This document shows positions 36,232-48,206 of a stretch of DNA of 64,000 bases, piece by piece. A model generated the notes under the pieces. The model had not been told where the DNA came from. It saw nothing but the letters and a program-made list of their open reading frames with translations, and made no database searches. A program made the translations under genes and the position numbers. Positions within the stretch are counted from its first letter, which is position 1, and each line of letters begins with the position of its first letter. This DNA is from Variovorax sp. CF079 (GTDB lineage: Bacteria; Pseudomonadota; Gammaproteobacteria; Burkholderiales; Burkholderiaceae_C). Where the stretch lies: positions 62,001 through 126,000 of the forward strand of contig NZ_FMZU01000001.1 in the NCBI RefSeq assembly GCF_900101545.1, in the 5' to 3' direction.

Positions 36232-37284
36232 ATGATCGTGGAGCACAACGTACCGCTGCAGCAGCACAACAGCTTCGGCATCGTCGCGCGCGCCCAGCAC
36301 CTGGTGCGCGTCGCGGGCGAGGCCGACGTGGCGGCGGTCCTGGCGGATGCAGAGTGGCGCGGCGCGCCCAAGTTCGTGCTCGGCGGCGGCAGCAACATCG
36401 TGCTGACCGGCGACGTCAAGCCGCTGGTGCTTAAGGTCGAGATCAAGGGCCGCCGGCTCGTGGAAGAGACGCCGCGCGCCTGGATCGTGGAGGCCGGCGC
36501 CGGCGAGACCTGGCATGAGGTCGTGCGCTGGACGCTGGAGCAGGGCCATCTCGGCCTCGAAAACCTGGCGCTGATCCCCGGCACGGTGGGCGGCGCGCCG
36601 GTGCAGAACATCGGCGCCTACGGCGTCGAGCTGCAGGACCGCTTCGATTCGCTCGATGCCATCGACCTGGAAACCGGCCGAAGCTTCACCCTCGACGCCG
36701 CGCAATGCGCCTTCGGCTACCGCGACTCGGTGTTCAAGCACACGGCCAGCGGCGAGAACGATTTCGGCCTGGCCGGGCGGGCGCTGATCACGCGCGTGCG
36801 CTTTCGGCTGCCCAGACCGTGGAAGCCGGTGCTCGGCTACCTCGATCTGGAGCGCAAGATGGCCGAAACCGGCAACTTCACGCCCAGCGCGACCGAGATC
36901 TTCGACTGGGTCTGCGCCATCCGCACGGTCAAGCTGCCCGACTGGCGCGTGCTGGGCAATGCCGGCAGCTTCTTCAAGAACCCGACCGTCACGCCCGAAC
37001 AGTGCGCCGACATCATCGCGCGCGACCCGAAGATCGTGCACTACCCGATGGCCGACGGCAGCATCAAGCTGGCGGCCGGCTGGTTGATCGATGCCTGCGG
37101 CTGGAAGGGCAAGTCGGTCGGCAATGCCGGCGTCTACGAGAAGCAGGCGCTGGTGCTGGTCAACCGCGGTGGAGCGGCGCACCCGGTGACCGGCGGCGAG
37201 GTCATGACGCTGGCCAAGGCGATCCAGACCAGCGTCTACGAGCGCTTCGGCATCCGGCTGGAGCCGGAGCCGGTGGTCGTGTGA
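36232..37284 (+). CDS. murB: UDP-N-acetylenolpyruvoylglucosamine reductase MurB
   Basis: 350 aa FAD enzyme completing UDP-MurNAc synthesis. FAD-binding [13 protein letters not shown] and [19 protein letters not shown], catalytic serine in [10 protein letters not shown], and the C-terminal [22 protein letters not shown]. Length fits the type I form. The stop overlaps the next gene's GTG (GTGA). Confidence 0.96.
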   Translation: MIVEHNVPLQQHNSFGIVARAQHLVRVAGEADVAAVLADAEWRGAPKFVLGGGSNIVLTGDVKPLVLKVEIKGRRLVEETPRAWIVEAGAGETWHEVVRWTLEQGHLGLENLALIPGTVGGAPVQNIGAYGVELQDRFDSLDAIDLETGRSFTLDAAQCAFGYRDSVFKHTASGENDFGLAGRALITRVRFRLPRPWKPVLGYLDLERKMAETGNFTPSATEIFDWVCAIRTVKLPDWRVLGNAGSFFKNPTVTPEQCADIIARDPKIVHYPMADGSIKLAAGWLIDACGWKGKSVGNAGVYEKQALVLVNRGGAAHPVTGGEVMTLAKAIQTSVYERFGIRLEPEPVVV

Positions 37285-38081
37285 CGGAGCTGCTGCAGCT
37301 CAACTTCCGGCGCCGCATCCAGGCGCTGCTGTGGGGGCGCCGGCTCTTGTGGCTGGTGGGCATCGTGGTCGTGGCGTATTGGCGCACGGGCGCATCGCTG
37401 ATCGCCTCCGTCATGGTCGGGCTGGTGCTCGGCGGTGCGCTCAAGGCCTGGGAAATGAGCGCGCGACGCCAGTTCGTGCGCGAGGCGACGTTTCCGCGCT
37501 TTCTCGGCGCCAAGCTGCGTGCCGCCTACCCGCAGCTGCAGGAGCGCGACACCGACCTGGTGCTGCGCGGTTTGCGCCAGTTCTTCATGGCCCACCTGCG
37601 CAGCGACCGCAAGTTCGTGGCGATGCCGTCCAAGGTGGTCGATGCCGCCTGGCACGAGTTCATCCTGCACACCCAGGGCTACCAGCGCTGGTGCGCCGCC
37701 GCCTTCGGCGGGCTGCTGCATCACACGCCGGCCGAGGTGCTGGGCCGGGATGCGCGCCGCAACGACGGCCTGCGCCGCACCTGGTTCTGGGCCTGCAAGG
37801 AGGAAAGCATCGACCCGCGCACGCCGACGCGGCTGCCGCTGCTCTTCGCGCTCGATGCCAAGTTCGGCGTGGAAGGCGGATTCCAGTATGTGCCGGACTG
37901 CAAGGCGATAGACCAGCAGGCGGGCTCCGACGCCCATTGCGGCACCAGCTTCAGCGATTCGGGTGGCGGCTCCGGCGATGCGGGCGGCTTCGGCGGCAGC
38001 GAATCGTCGAGCGGCGGGGATGGCGGCAGCGGCGACTCCGGTTCGGGCTGCGGCGGCGGTTGCGGCGGAGGCGGCGACTGA
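37281..38081 (+). CDS. Glycine-rich-tailed protein with WHEFI motif
   Basis: 266 aa from a GTG overlapping the murB stop. One or two N-terminal hydrophobic stretches (LLWLVGIVVVAYW, GASLIASVMVGLVLGG), a soluble core with VVDAAWHEFILHTQGYQRWC, and a tail of Ser/Gly/Asp repeats ending GCGGGCGGGGD. The core motif resembles glycine-rich-domain (GRDP-like) proteins. Function unknown. Confidence 0.7.
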   Translation: MTELLQLNFRRRIQALLWGRRLLWLVGIVVVAYWRTGASLIASVMVGLVLGGALKAWEMSARRQFVREATFPRFLGAKLRAAYPQLQERDTDLVLRGLRQFFMAHLRSDRKFVAMPSKVVDAAWHEFILHTQGYQRWCAAAFGGLLHHTPAEVLGRDARRNDGLRRTWFWACKEESIDPRTPTRLPLLFALDAKFGVEGGFQYVPDCKAIDQQAGSDAHCGTSFSDSGGGSGDAGGFGGSESSSGGDGGSGDSGSGCGGGCGGGGD

Positions 38082-38100
38082 CCGCGGCCCCCGCTCAGGC

Positions 38101-39776
<1,676 letters not shown>

Positions 39777-39848
39777 GGGAAGGAAGGCCTGGCGCCGGTG
39801 GAAAGCCCGTGATTTTAGGCTGTGCCGGCAGGCCCTCCGGCCCGGGGC

Positions 39849-40415
39849 TCAGCGCCAGCGGCCGTGGTAGCCGCCGCGATAGCCGCCGCCCCATCCGCGC
39901 GAGTAGCCGAGGTTGAGCGAAATGCCCACCGGCGGATAGATGTAGGGCTGCGGATAGTAGGCGGGCGCCACATACACCGGGGCCGGGGCGTAGTAGACGG
40001 GCGCCGGCTGCGTGTAGACCGGAACCGGCTGGCTGTAGACCGGCGCCGGAGCGCCGCCGCCCGAGACCACCACGCCCGGCTCAGGCACCACGTTGTTCCA
40101 GTCGGGCTGGCCGCCGTCGACGGGGCTCGGCGCCAGCTGGGGCTGAGGCGCCACGGGCGAGGTGGTGGCGACGCCGTAGCCGCCGACCTCGATCGGGATG
40201 CTGGCGCCGGGGCGGGTGTCGGTGACCGTGGTGTAGTGCCGGCCGCCGTACTCGTAGGTGACGTTGTAGCGGGTGGTGCCGGTCGCCTCGTGCGAGGGCG
40301 TGGCCGAGATCACGCGGGCCCAGACCTGCTCCGCCTGGGCCAGGCTGGCGGTGCCGGCCAGCGCTGCCAGCAGCGAAAGGGCCGTGAGGTTGCGAATGGT
40401 TTTTTGCGTGCGCAT
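39849..40415 (-). CDS. Exported protein with Pro/Tyr/Val-rich tail
   Basis: 188 aa. Signal peptide (NLTALSLLAALAGTASLAQA) then a short domain (EQVWARVISATPSH...YNVTYEYGGRHYTT) and a low-complexity tail in which PVY and PAPVY recur, ending GGGYRGGYHGRWR. AGGAG sits seven bases before the ATG. Probably envelope-associated; function unknown. Confidence 0.65.
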   Translation of the reverse strand: MRTQKTIRNLTALSLLAALAGTASLAQAEQVWARVISATPSHEATGTTRYNVTYEYGGRHYTTVTDTRPGASIPIEVGGYGVATTSPVAPQPQLAPSPVDGGQPDWNNVVPEPGVVVSGGGAPAPVYSQPVPVYTQPAPVYYAPAPVYVAPAYYPQPYIYPPVGISLNLGYSRGWGGGYRGGYHGRWR

Positions 40416-40492
40416 GTCGGAACTCCTGAGGGTTGGGGCGCAGACCCCGCTGAAGCCGGTTGGACGCAAGCCGCTGGCCAGGGTTCAACCGT

Positions 40493-40849
40493 TTACACGG
40501 CGTGGTCTTTCTTCCATTGGGCGGCGTCAAACCCTGTGCTAACGCCGTGTTGCGGGCCCCAGTTGACCACCGGGCGCTTGATCAGGCTGGGGTTGGCGAG
40601 CAGCGCCGCACGCGCCGAGGCGGCATCGACCACCGACGCGCGCGTTTCGTCGTCAAGCCGCCGCCAGGTGGTGCCGCGGCGGTTGACCAGGGCCTCCCAG
40701 CCGGGCGCGCGCAACCACTGGTCGAGCTCGTCCTCGGGCACGCCTTCTTTCTTGAAATCGTGGAATCGGTAGGCCACGCCGTGCTCGTCGAGCCAGGCGC
40801 GGGCGCGTTTGACGGTGTCGCAGTTCGTGATGCCATAGAGCGTTGTCAT
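40493..40849 (-). CDS. ArsC/Spx-family reductase-like protein (YffB type)
   Basis: 118 aa thioredoxin-fold protein: YGITNCDTVKRARAWLDEHG holds the single conserved cysteine, PEDELDQWL and SLIKRPVV complete the family pattern. Similar proteins are called ArsC-related, but lack proof of arsenate reduction. Divergent from folC by 46 bases. Confidence 0.85.
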   Translation of the reverse strand: MTTLYGITNCDTVKRARAWLDEHGVAYRFHDFKKEGVPEDELDQWLRAPGWEALVNRRGTTWRRLDDETRASVVDAASARAALLANPSLIKRPVVNWGPQHGVSTGFDAAQWKKDHAV

Positions 40850-40895
40850 CCCGCGATGATGCCCGCGCGGCGGGTCGGCGACAATTCCGGGCTCC

Positions 40896-42191
40896 ATGAA
40901 AAGCCTTGCCGACTGGCTCGCGCACGCCGAGCGCCTGCATCCCAAGAACATCGAGCTCGGGCTCGACCGCGTGCGCGCGGTCGCCCTGAAGCTCGGCCTC
41001 GCATTCGACTGCCCGGTGATCACCGTGGCCGGCACCAACGGCAAGGGCTCGACCTGCGCGATGCTGGAGTCGATCCTCGCCCATGCGGGCTACCGCACGG
41101 CGGTGTTCACTTCGCCGCACCTGGTGCGTTTCGAGGAGCGGCTGCGGCTCTCGGGCGAGGCGGTCGACGGCAATGCGCTGTCGGCGCATTTCGAGGCGGT
41201 GGAGCAGGCCCGCGGCGAGGTCGCGCTGACGTATTTCGAGTTCACGACGCTGGCCATCCTGCTGTGCACGGCGGCGAGCAAGCCCGACGTCGCGATCCTC
41301 GAAGTCGGCCTGGGCGGCCGGCTGGATGCGGTCAACATCGTCGACGCCGACTGCGCCGTGATCACCAGCATCGACCTGGACCACATGGATTTTCTCGGGC
41401 CGGATCGCGAAAGCATCGGCTTCGAGAAGGCCGGCATCATGCGCGCCGGCCGCCCCGCGATCGTCAGCGACCCGATGCCGCCGCAAAGCGTGATCGATCA
41501 TGCAGAAGCCATCGGCGCCGACCTCTGGCGCGTGGGCCGCGACTTCAACGTCTCGGGCGACAAGCAGCAGTGGGGCTGGAGCGGGCGCGGCCGGCGCTAC
41601 AGCGGGCTGGCCTACCCGGCACTGCGCGGCGCCAACCAACTGGTCAACGCGGCCGGCGTGCTGGCCGCGCTGGAATCGCTGCGGCAGCGGCTGCCTGTCA
41701 CCGCACAGGCCGTGCGCACCGGCCTCGCGATGGTCGAGCTGCCGGGGCGCTTCCAGATCGTTCCGGGCGAGCCGGCGCTGGTGCTCGACGTGGCGCACAA
41801 CCCGCACGCGGTCGCGGCGCTGACGGAGAACCTCGACGCGATGGGCTTCTATCCGACCACCCATGGCGTGTTCGGCGTGATGGCGGACAAGGACCTGGCG
41901 CCCATGTTCGCCCGCATCGGGCCCTTGATCGACCGCTGGTACTTCACCGATCTGCCCACCGCGCGCGCGGCCAAGGCGGCCGATCTGCTGGCCCGGTGGC
42001 AGGCGCAGAACACGCGCGCCGATGCCTCCGCCAGCGTGCACGCCGCACCGATGGAGGCCCTGCAGGCGGCCATCGATCGCGCGGGCCCCGCTGATAGAAT
42101 CGTCGTCTTCGGATCGTTCTTCACAGTGGGTGGTGTGCTCGAGCACGGAACACCTCGTCTCGGGGCCAGGCACTTGTCGCCGGGCTCCTGA
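40896..42191 (+). CDS. folC: Dihydrofolate synthase / folylpolyglutamate synthase
   Basis: 431 aa Mur-ligase-type enzyme that adds glutamate to dihydropteroate and folates. P-loop VAGTNGKGSTCAML, PHLVRFEERL, and GLGGRLDAVNIVDAD are diagnostic; the C-terminal domain has VLDVAHNPHA. Heads the rightward run folC, SPOR, cvpA, purF, metZ, gltX. Confidence 0.95.
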   Translation: MKSLADWLAHAERLHPKNIELGLDRVRAVALKLGLAFDCPVITVAGTNGKGSTCAMLESILAHAGYRTAVFTSPHLVRFEERLRLSGEAVDGNALSAHFEAVEQARGEVALTYFEFTTLAILLCTAASKPDVAILEVGLGGRLDAVNIVDADCAVITSIDLDHMDFLGPDRESIGFEKAGIMRAGRPAIVSDPMPPQSVIDHAEAIGADLWRVGRDFNVSGDKQQWGWSGRGRRYSGLAYPALRGANQLVNAAGVLAALESLRQRLPVTAQAVRTGLAMVELPGRFQIVPGEPALVLDVAHNPHAVAALTENLDAMGFYPTTHGVFGVMADKDLAPMFARIGPLIDRWYFTDLPTARAAKAADLLARWQAQNTRADASASVHAAPMEALQAAIDRAGPADRIVVFGSFFTVGGVLEHGTPRLGARHLSPGS

Positions 42192-42252
42192 TTGGCCTGA
42201 TCTCCGGCGCCTTTTCCAACTCACGCTGCACTCCATCAGGGAAACGAATTAC

Positions 42253-43110
42253 ATGGCGTTCTTCAAGTTCCGCAGCCGCGGTCCGCAGGCCAACGAAGGG
42301 CGAAACGCCAGCGTCGCAGCGGCGCCGGCGGAAAGTATCGAGGCGATGCGCCGCCGCGCGCGGCACCGGCTTCTGGGCGCCGCGGTGCTGGTGCTGGTCG
42401 GCGTGATCGGCTTCCCCTTGTTGTTCGACACCCAGCCTCGCCCCGTGTCGGTCGACATCCCGATCGAGATTCCGGATCGCAGCAAGACCAAGCCGCTCGC
42501 CCCGCCTTCGACGCCCGCGCCCGCATCGACCACCGCGCCCACCACCGGCGCGAACACCGGCGCTGTCGTGGCCGCCGCGCCCTCCGGCGGCGGCATGATC
42601 ACCGAATCGGCGGACGGCGCCGAGATCCCGCCGTCCAGGCCGGCACCCGCGGCACCGCCCGCCGACACCAAGCCGGCCGCACCGGTTGCCGAAGCGAAAC
42701 CGGAACCCAAGCCGGAGCCCAGGCCGAAGCCGGAGGCCAAACCCGAAGCGAAGGCCGAGGCCAAGCCCGACAAGCCGCCCGCCAAGCCGGCCGACGACGG
42801 CAATCGCGCCCGTGCCTTGCTCGAAGGCAAAGCCGCCGCCGCAGCAGCAGCCAAGCCCGCCGTCGCAGCCGACGAAAGCGGCCGCTTCGTCGTCCAGGTC
42901 GGCGCCTTCGCCGATGCCGACAAGGCGCGCGAGGTGCGGCAGAAGCTGGAAAAGGCCGGGCTCAAGACTTACACCAACGTCGCGAAGACGGCCGACGGCG
43001 AGCAGCGCACGCGTGTGCGCGTCGGCCCCTTCGGTACGCGCGCCGAGGCGGACAAGGCGGCGAGCCGCGTCAAGGGCTTGTCTTTGTCGGCCTCCGTCCT
43101 CAGCTTGTAG
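42253..43110 (+). CDS. SPOR-domain cell-envelope protein
   Basis: 285 aa. Short cytoplasmic part, one membrane helix (HRLLGAAVLVLVGVIGFPLLF), a long Pro/Ala/Lys linker with repeated KPE motifs, and a C-terminal SPOR domain (FVVQVGAFADADKAREV to VLSL) that binds denuded septal peptidoglycan. This DedD-like layout between folC and cvpA is common in the order. The start has no perfect ribosome site but begins the conserved region. Confidence 0.88.
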   Translation: MAFFKFRSRGPQANEGRNASVAAAPAESIEAMRRRARHRLLGAAVLVLVGVIGFPLLFDTQPRPVSVDIPIEIPDRSKTKPLAPPSTPAPASTTAPTTGANTGAVVAAAPSGGGMITESADGAEIPPSRPAPAAPPADTKPAAPVAEAKPEPKPEPRPKPEAKPEAKAEAKPDKPPAKPADDGNRARALLEGKAAAAAAAKPAVAADESGRFVVQVGAFADADKAREVRQKLEKAGLKTYTNVAKTADGEQRTRVRVGPFGTRAEADKAASRVKGLSLSASVLSL

Positions 43111-43117
43111 AACTGGC

Positions 43118-43603
43118 GTGGCGCTCTTCGACTGGATCGCCATCGTGTTGCTGGTGGTGTCGATGCTGTTCGGCCTGGTGCGCGGCCTGGTGTTCGAGGT
43201 GATTTCGCTGGCGGGCTGGGTGGCGGCCTTCTTCTGCGCGCAGTGGCTGGCGGACGATGCGGGGGCCTGGCTGCCCTTCGGCGACCCAGCGGCCACCTGG
43301 CGCTATGCGGCCGGATTCGTGCTGGTGTTCGTAGCGGTGGCTTTCGGCGTGGGGCTGGTCGCAGCGATCACGCGCAAGCTCATCGCGGCCGTGGGGCTGC
43401 GGCCGGTGGATCGCGTGCTGGGCGCGGCCTTCGGCGTGGCGCGCGGGGCGGTCGCCCTGCTGGCCATGGCAGTCGTGGTTCATTTGCTGGCGTTGGGCGA
43501 CAGTGTCTGGTGGCACGAATCGCGCAGCGCCATTGTTCTCGATGCGGCATTGCAGGGCCTGAAACCCGCGCTGCCTGAAAAGTTGGCAAGCTACCTGCCC
43601 TGA
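43118..43603 (+). CDS. cvpA: CvpA family membrane protein
   Basis: 161 aa, four hydrophobic segments: FDWIAIVLLVVSMLFGLVRG at the start is typical of CvpA. GTG start, seven bases after the SPOR gene. Directly upstream of purF, the usual cvpA-purF pairing; needed for colicin V production in E. coli and linked to envelope function. Confidence 0.9.
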   Translation: MALFDWIAIVLLVVSMLFGLVRGLVFEVISLAGWVAAFFCAQWLADDAGAWLPFGDPAATWRYAAGFVLVFVAVAFGVGLVAAITRKLIAAVGLRPVDRVLGAAFGVARGAVALLAMAVVVHLLALGDSVWWHESRSAIVLDAALQGLKPALPEKLASYLP

Positions 43604-43615
43604 GAGGATCGCTTC

Positions 43616-45136
43616 ATGTGTGGAATCGTCGGCGTTGTCAGCAACGCACCCGTCAACCAGCTGCTCTATGACGCGCTGTTGCTGCTGCAGCACCGCGGCC
43701 AGGACGCGGCCGGCATCGTCACCCTGCTGGAACGCAAGTTCTTCATGCACAAGGCCAAGGGCATGGTGCGCGACGTGTTCCGCACGCGCAACATGCGGGC
43801 GCTGCCGGGCAGCGTCGGGCTGGGGCAGGTGCGCTATCCGACTGCCGGCAATGCCTATAGCGAGGAAGAGGCGCAGCCCTTCTATGTGAACGCCCCCTTC
43901 GGCATCGTGCTGGTGCACAACGGCAACCTCACCAATGCGCATGCGCTGCGCGCAGAGCTGTTCTCGACCGACCATCGCCACACCAATACCGAGAGCGATT
44001 CCGAAGTGCTGCTCAACGTGCTGGCGCACGAGCTCGACCGCGCGACGCGCGACGGCATGCTCACTTCCGAGACGCTCTTCGCCGCCGTGCGCAACGTGCA
44101 CCGGCGGCTGCGCGGCTCCTATGCCGTGGTGGCGCTGATTTCAGGCCACGGTCTGCTCGCGTTCCGCGACCCTTACGGCATCCGGCCGCTGGCGATGGGC
44201 CGCAACGCCGACGGCACCGTGATGGTGGCCAGCGAGTCGGTGGCGCTCGAAGGCTCGGGCCATGTGTTCGAACGCAACATCGCGCCGGGCGAGGCCGTGT
44301 TCGTCGACCTGCAGGGCCAGGTGCACGCCGAGCAGTGCGCCGAGGCGCCGACCCTGAACCCGTGTATCTTCGAATTCGTCTACCTCGCGCGGCCCGACTC
44401 GGTGCTCGATGGCATCTCGGTCTACCAGGCGCGGCTGAACCTGGGCGAAACGCTGGCCAAGCGCGTGGTCTCGACGGTGCCGCCGAACGAGATCGACGTG
44501 ATCATCCCGATCCCCGAATCGAGCCGCCCGAGCGCGACGCAGCTGGCGCACCTGCTGGGCGTTCCGTACCGCGAAGGCTTCGTGAAGAACCGCTACGTGG
44601 GCCGTACCTTCATCATGCCGGGGCAGGGCGTGCGCAAGAAGTCGGTGCGCCAGAAGCTCAACGTGATCGCGAGCGAGTTCAAGGGCCGCAACGTGCTCCT
44701 GGTCGACGACTCGATCGTGCGCGGCACCACCAGCCGCGAGATCGTGCAGATGGCGCGCGAGGCCGGCGCACGCAAGGTCTATCTCGCCAGCGCGGCGCCG
44801 CCGGTGCGCTACCCCAACGTCTACGGCATCGACATGCCGACCAAGGACGAGCTGGTTGCGCACGACCGCACCATCGAAGAGATCCGCGAGCTGATCGGCT
44901 GCGACGCGCTGATCTACCAGGACGTCGAAGGTATGAAGCGCGCCATCCTGAAGGCCATGCCGGGCACGGCGGGGACGCTGAAGCTCGACGGCTTCGATGC
45001 CTCGTGCTTCGATGGCGTCTACGTGACCGGCGACATCGACACCGAGGCCATCACGCGCATGAACGGCAACCGTCCCCGCATCGAGGAAACCGAGGAAGAC
45101 TCCTCGCGCCTCGCGCTGCCCAATCTGAGCGAATAA
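43616..45136 (+). CDS. purF: Amidophosphoribosyltransferase
   Basis: 506 aa, first committed step of purine synthesis. N-terminal nucleophile Cys2 in MCGIVGVV, glutaminase domain to about 230, then the phosphoribosyltransferase domain with the PRPP loop VLLVDDSIVRGTTSREIV. Normal length, no iron-sulfur cysteines expected for this subtype evaluated. 12 bases after cvpA. Confidence 0.96.
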   Translation: MCGIVGVVSNAPVNQLLYDALLLLQHRGQDAAGIVTLLERKFFMHKAKGMVRDVFRTRNMRALPGSVGLGQVRYPTAGNAYSEEEAQPFYVNAPFGIVLVHNGNLTNAHALRAELFSTDHRHTNTESDSEVLLNVLAHELDRATRDGMLTSETLFAAVRNVHRRLRGSYAVVALISGHGLLAFRDPYGIRPLAMGRNADGTVMVASESVALEGSGHVFERNIAPGEAVFVDLQGQVHAEQCAEAPTLNPCIFEFVYLARPDSVLDGISVYQARLNLGETLAKRVVSTVPPNEIDVIIPIPESSRPSATQLAHLLGVPYREGFVKNRYVGRTFIMPGQGVRKKSVRQKLNVIASEFKGRNVLLVDDSIVRGTTSREIVQMAREAGARKVYLASAAPPVRYPNVYGIDMPTKDELVAHDRTIEEIRELIGCDALIYQDVEGMKRAILKAMPGTAGTLKLDGFDASCFDGVYVTGDIDTEAITRMNGNRPRIEETEEDSSRLALPNLSE

Positions 45137-45151
45137 AAGAAGAACCACGAC

Positions 45152-46366
45152 GTGACCGATCGATCCCTGCCCCCCGGCCTGCACCGCGACACGCTCGCGG
45201 TGCGCACGGCGCTGGAACGAAGCCAGTACGGCGAGAACTCGGAGGCGCTCTTCCTCACGAGCAGCTTCGTGCAGCCCGATGCCGAGACCTCGGCGCGCCG
45301 CTTCGCCGGCACCGAGGAGGGCTTCACCTATACGCGCACCTCGAACCCGACGGTGGCGAGTTTCGAGCAGCGCCTGGCCGCGCTCGAAGGCACCGAAGCC
45401 GCGATCGGCGCGTCCAGCGGCATGGCTGCGATCCTCATGATGTGCATGGGGCTGCTCAAGGCCGGCGACCACGTGGTGTGCTCGCGCTCGGTGTTCGGCT
45501 CCACGCTCAACCTGATCGGGCGCGAGTTCGGCAAGTTCGGCGTCGAGACCACCTTCGTCTCGCAGACCGATGTCGCCGAATGGAAGGCGGCCATGCGGCC
45601 GAGCACCAAGCTGCTCTTCGCCGAGACGCCGACCAACCCGCTGACCGACGTGTGCGACATCCGCGCGCTGGCCGATCTCGCGCATGATGCAGGTGCGCTG
45701 CTCGCGGTCGACAACTGCTTCTGCTCGCCGGCGCTGCAGCGGCCGACCGAGCTCGGGGCCGACCTCGTGATCCATTCGGGCACCAAGTACCTCGAAGGGC
45801 AGGGCCGCGTGCTGGCCGGGGCCATCTGCGGCCCCGCGAAGCTCGTCAACGACGTATTCGGCCCGGTGGTGCGCACCGCGGGCATGGCGCTGTCGCCCTT
45901 CAACGCCTGGATCGTGCTCAAGGGGCTCGAAACGCTGGGCATCCGCATGCAGGCGCATTGCGCCGCTGCGCTCGCGCTCGCGCAATGGCTCGAAACGCAG
46001 CCGGGCATCACGCGCGTCTACTACCCGGGCTTGGCCTCGCATCCGCAGCACGAGCTCGCGATGCGCCAGCAGTCGGGGCAGGGCGGGGCGGTGGTGTCCT
46101 TCGACGTGCAGGGCGGCGATCCCGCAGCGGCGCGCGCCAACGCTTTTCACGTGATCGACAGCACGCGCGTGCTGAGCATCACCGCCAACCTGGGCGACAC
46201 CAAGACCACCATCACCCATCCGGCCACCACCTCGCACGGCCGCCTCACCGAGGCGCAGCGCCAGGCGGCCGGCATCGGCCAGGGCCTGGTCCGCGTGGCG
46301 GTCGGGCTGGACCATATCGACGACATCAAGGCCGACCTGCTGCGCGGCTTGAGCACCCTCGCATGA
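45152..46366 (+). CDS. metZ: O-succinylhomoserine sulfhydrylase
   Basis: 404 aa PLP enzyme of the Cys/Met metabolism family making homocysteine from O-succinylhomoserine and sulfide. PLP lysine in [25 protein letters not shown] and SSGMAAI are conserved. The purF-metZ neighbourhood supports MetZ rather than cystathionine synthase. GTG start; stop overlaps gltX (ATGA). Confidence 0.9.
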   Translation: MTDRSLPPGLHRDTLAVRTALERSQYGENSEALFLTSSFVQPDAETSARRFAGTEEGFTYTRTSNPTVASFEQRLAALEGTEAAIGASSGMAAILMMCMGLLKAGDHVVCSRSVFGSTLNLIGREFGKFGVETTFVSQTDVAEWKAAMRPSTKLLFAETPTNPLTDVCDIRALADLAHDAGALLAVDNCFCSPALQRPTELGADLVIHSGTKYLEGQGRVLAGAICGPAKLVNDVFGPVVRTAGMALSPFNAWIVLKGLETLGIRMQAHCAAALALAQWLETQPGITRVYYPGLASHPQHELAMRQQSGQGGAVVSFDVQGGDPAAARANAFHVIDSTRVLSITANLGDTKTTITHPATTSHGRLTEAQRQAAGIGQGLVRVAVGLDHIDDIKADLLRGLSTLA

Positions 46367-47751
46367 CGCAAAAGACCCGCACCCGCTTCGCTCCCTCGCC
46401 GACCGGCTTCATCCACCTCGGCAACATCCGCTCCGCCCTCTACCCATGGGCCTTCGCGCGCTCCACGGGCGGCGACTTCGTCCTGCGCATCGAGGACACC
46501 GACGTCGAGCGTTCGTCGCAGGCGGCCGTCGACGTGATCCTCGAAGGCATGCAATGGCTGGGCCTCGATCATGACGAGGGCCCCTACTACCAGATGCAGC
46601 GCATGGACCGCTACAAGGCGGTGCTGGCCGAGCTGCAGGCCGCGGGCCAGCTCTACCCCTGCTACATGAGCGTGGCCGAGCTCGACGCGCTGCGCGAGAA
46701 GCAGATGGCCGCCAAGCAGAAGCCGCGCTACGACGGCACCTGGCGCCCCGAGCCCGGCAAGACGCTGCCCCCGGTGCCCGAAGGCGTGCAGCCGGTGCTG
46801 CGCTTTCGCAATCCGCAGGGCGGCGTGGTGGCCTGGGACGACAAGGTCAAGGGCCGCATCGAGATCGGCAACGACGAGCTCGACGACCTCGTGATCGCGC
46901 GCCCCGACGGAACGCCCACCTACAACTTCTGCGTCGTGGTCGACGACATCGACATGGCCATCACGCACGTGATCCGCGGCGACGACCACGTCAACAACAC
47001 GCCGCGCCAGATCAACATCTTCCGTGCGCTCGGCAAGGAGCCGCCGGTCTATGCCCACCTGCCGACCGTGCTCAACGAGCAGGGCGAGAAGATGAGCAAG
47101 CGCAACGGCGCCAAGCCTGTCACGCAGTTCCGCGACGAAGGCTTCCTGCCCGATGCGATGGTCAACTACCTCGCGCGCCTCGGCTGGAGCCATGGCGACG
47201 ACGAGATCTTCACGCGCGCGCAGTTCATCGAGTGGTTCAACCTCGACCACCTGGGCCGCAGCGCGGCGCAGTTCGACGAGGCCAAGCTGCGCTGGGTCAA
47301 TGCGCAGCATCTGAAGGCGATGGCCGACGACGCGCTGGCGCCGCTGGTCGCGTCGCAACTGCAGAAGCGCGGCATCGCTGCCGACGATCGGCTGCCTGCG
47401 ATCTGCGGTCTCTTCAAGGACCGCTGCGACACCACTGTCGCACTCGCGAATTGGGCCGCGGCCTTCTACGCTGACGTCGCGCCGAGCGAAACCGATCGCG
47501 CGCAGCATGTGACCGAGGCCGTGCGCCCCGCGATCGCCACGCTGGCCGACAAGCTCGCAAGCGTCGTGTGGGACAAGGCCGCGATCGCAGCCGCCATCAA
47601 GGAAGTGCTGGCCGCGCATGGCCTCAAGATGCCCGCGCTCGCGATGCCGGTGCGCGTGCTCGTGATGGGAACGCCACAGACGCCGTCGCTCGACGCGGTG
47701 CTCTCGCTCTTTTCTCGTGAAACAGTCGTCACGAGATTGAAAGCAGCCTGA
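46363..47751 (+). CDS. gltX: Glutamate-tRNA ligase
   Basis: 462 aa class I synthetase. HIGH-type motif [19 protein letters not shown] and KMSKS-type motif [10 protein letters not shown]. The start overlapping the metZ stop gives the normal N-terminus. Its last codons contain the -35 of the promoter for the tRNA cluster, which includes tRNA-Glu, its substrate. Confidence 0.96.
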   Translation: MTQKTRTRFAPSPTGFIHLGNIRSALYPWAFARSTGGDFVLRIEDTDVERSSQAAVDVILEGMQWLGLDHDEGPYYQMQRMDRYKAVLAELQAAGQLYPCYMSVAELDALREKQMAAKQKPRYDGTWRPEPGKTLPPVPEGVQPVLRFRNPQGGVVAWDDKVKGRIEIGNDELDDLVIARPDGTPTYNFCVVVDDIDMAITHVIRGDDHVNNTPRQINIFRALGKEPPVYAHLPTVLNEQGEKMSKRNGAKPVTQFRDEGFLPDAMVNYLARLGWSHGDDEIFTRAQFIEWFNLDHLGRSAAQFDEAKLRWVNAQHLKAMADDALAPLVASQLQKRGIAADDRLPAICGLFKDRCDTTVALANWAAAFYADVAPSETDRAQHVTEAVRPAIATLADKLASVVWDKAAIAAAIKEVLAAHGLKMPALAMPVRVLVMGTPQTPSLDAVLSLFSRETVVTRLKAA

Positions 47752-47767
47752 TTTTTCAGGCTATAAT
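47737..47767 (+). promoter_or_regulatory. Promoter of the tRNA cluster
   Basis: TTGAAA (47737-47742) and TATAAT (47762-47767) with a 19-base spacer, ending 18 bases before tRNA-Ala. The -35 is inside the gltX coding sequence. A short CCTGA/TCAGG dyad lies in the spacer. Confidence 0.55.
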
Positions 47768-47785
47768 TTGAGGCTCGACACCCAA

Positions 47786-47861
<76 letters not shown>

Positions 47862-47912
47862 TCAGGGCGTCGAGAAAACAAGCGCTGATCGCAGCGCGGT
47901 TCCGAAGGTTTT

Positions 47913-47988
47913 GACCCTATCGTCTAGAGGCCTAGGACACCACCCTTTCACGGTGGCTACCGGGGTTCGAATCCCCGTAGGGTCGCCA
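47913..47988 (+). tRNA. tRNA-Glu (anticodon TTC)
   Basis: 76 bases with encoded CCA. Acceptor GACCCTA/TAGGGTC, anticodon stem CCACC/GGTGG around CTTTCAC, T-loop TTCGAAT. Confidence 0.95.
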
Positions 47989-48059
47989 GTTTTCACCGCT
48001 CGGTGAAGCGGGCACAAGTCGCAGCACTTGGCTCCATATGGAGCGAACGTTGTCTACCA

Positions 48060-48136
48060 GGAGTGGTAGTTCAGTTGGTTAGAATACCGGCCTGTCACGC
48101 CGGGGGTCGCGGGTTCGAGTCCCGTCCACTCCGCCA
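48060..48136 (+). tRNA. tRNA-Asp (anticodon GTC)
   Basis: 77 bases with encoded CCA. Acceptor GGAGTGG/CCACTCC, anticodon loop CTGTCAC, T-loop TTCGAGT. Last of the cluster; the accessory region begins after its terminator. Confidence 0.95.
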
Positions 48137-48154
48137 GATTCCTCAAAGAGATCA

Positions 48155-48194
48155 ATGGGTTGCAGCTTCATCGCTGTGACCCATTTTTGTTTTT
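48155..48194 (+). terminator. Terminator of the tRNA cluster
   Basis: ATGGGTTGCAGC pairs with GCTGTGACCCAT (two G-T pairs) around TTCATC, followed by TTTTTGTTTT. Strong intrinsic terminator 18 bases after tRNA-Asp. Confidence 0.88.
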
Positions 48195-48206
48195 GGAATC
48201 TTGGCA

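Noticed and set aside
44141..46315. 724-codon minus-strand frame opposite purF and metZ
   Set aside because: Antisense shadow, low-complexity composition, no family.
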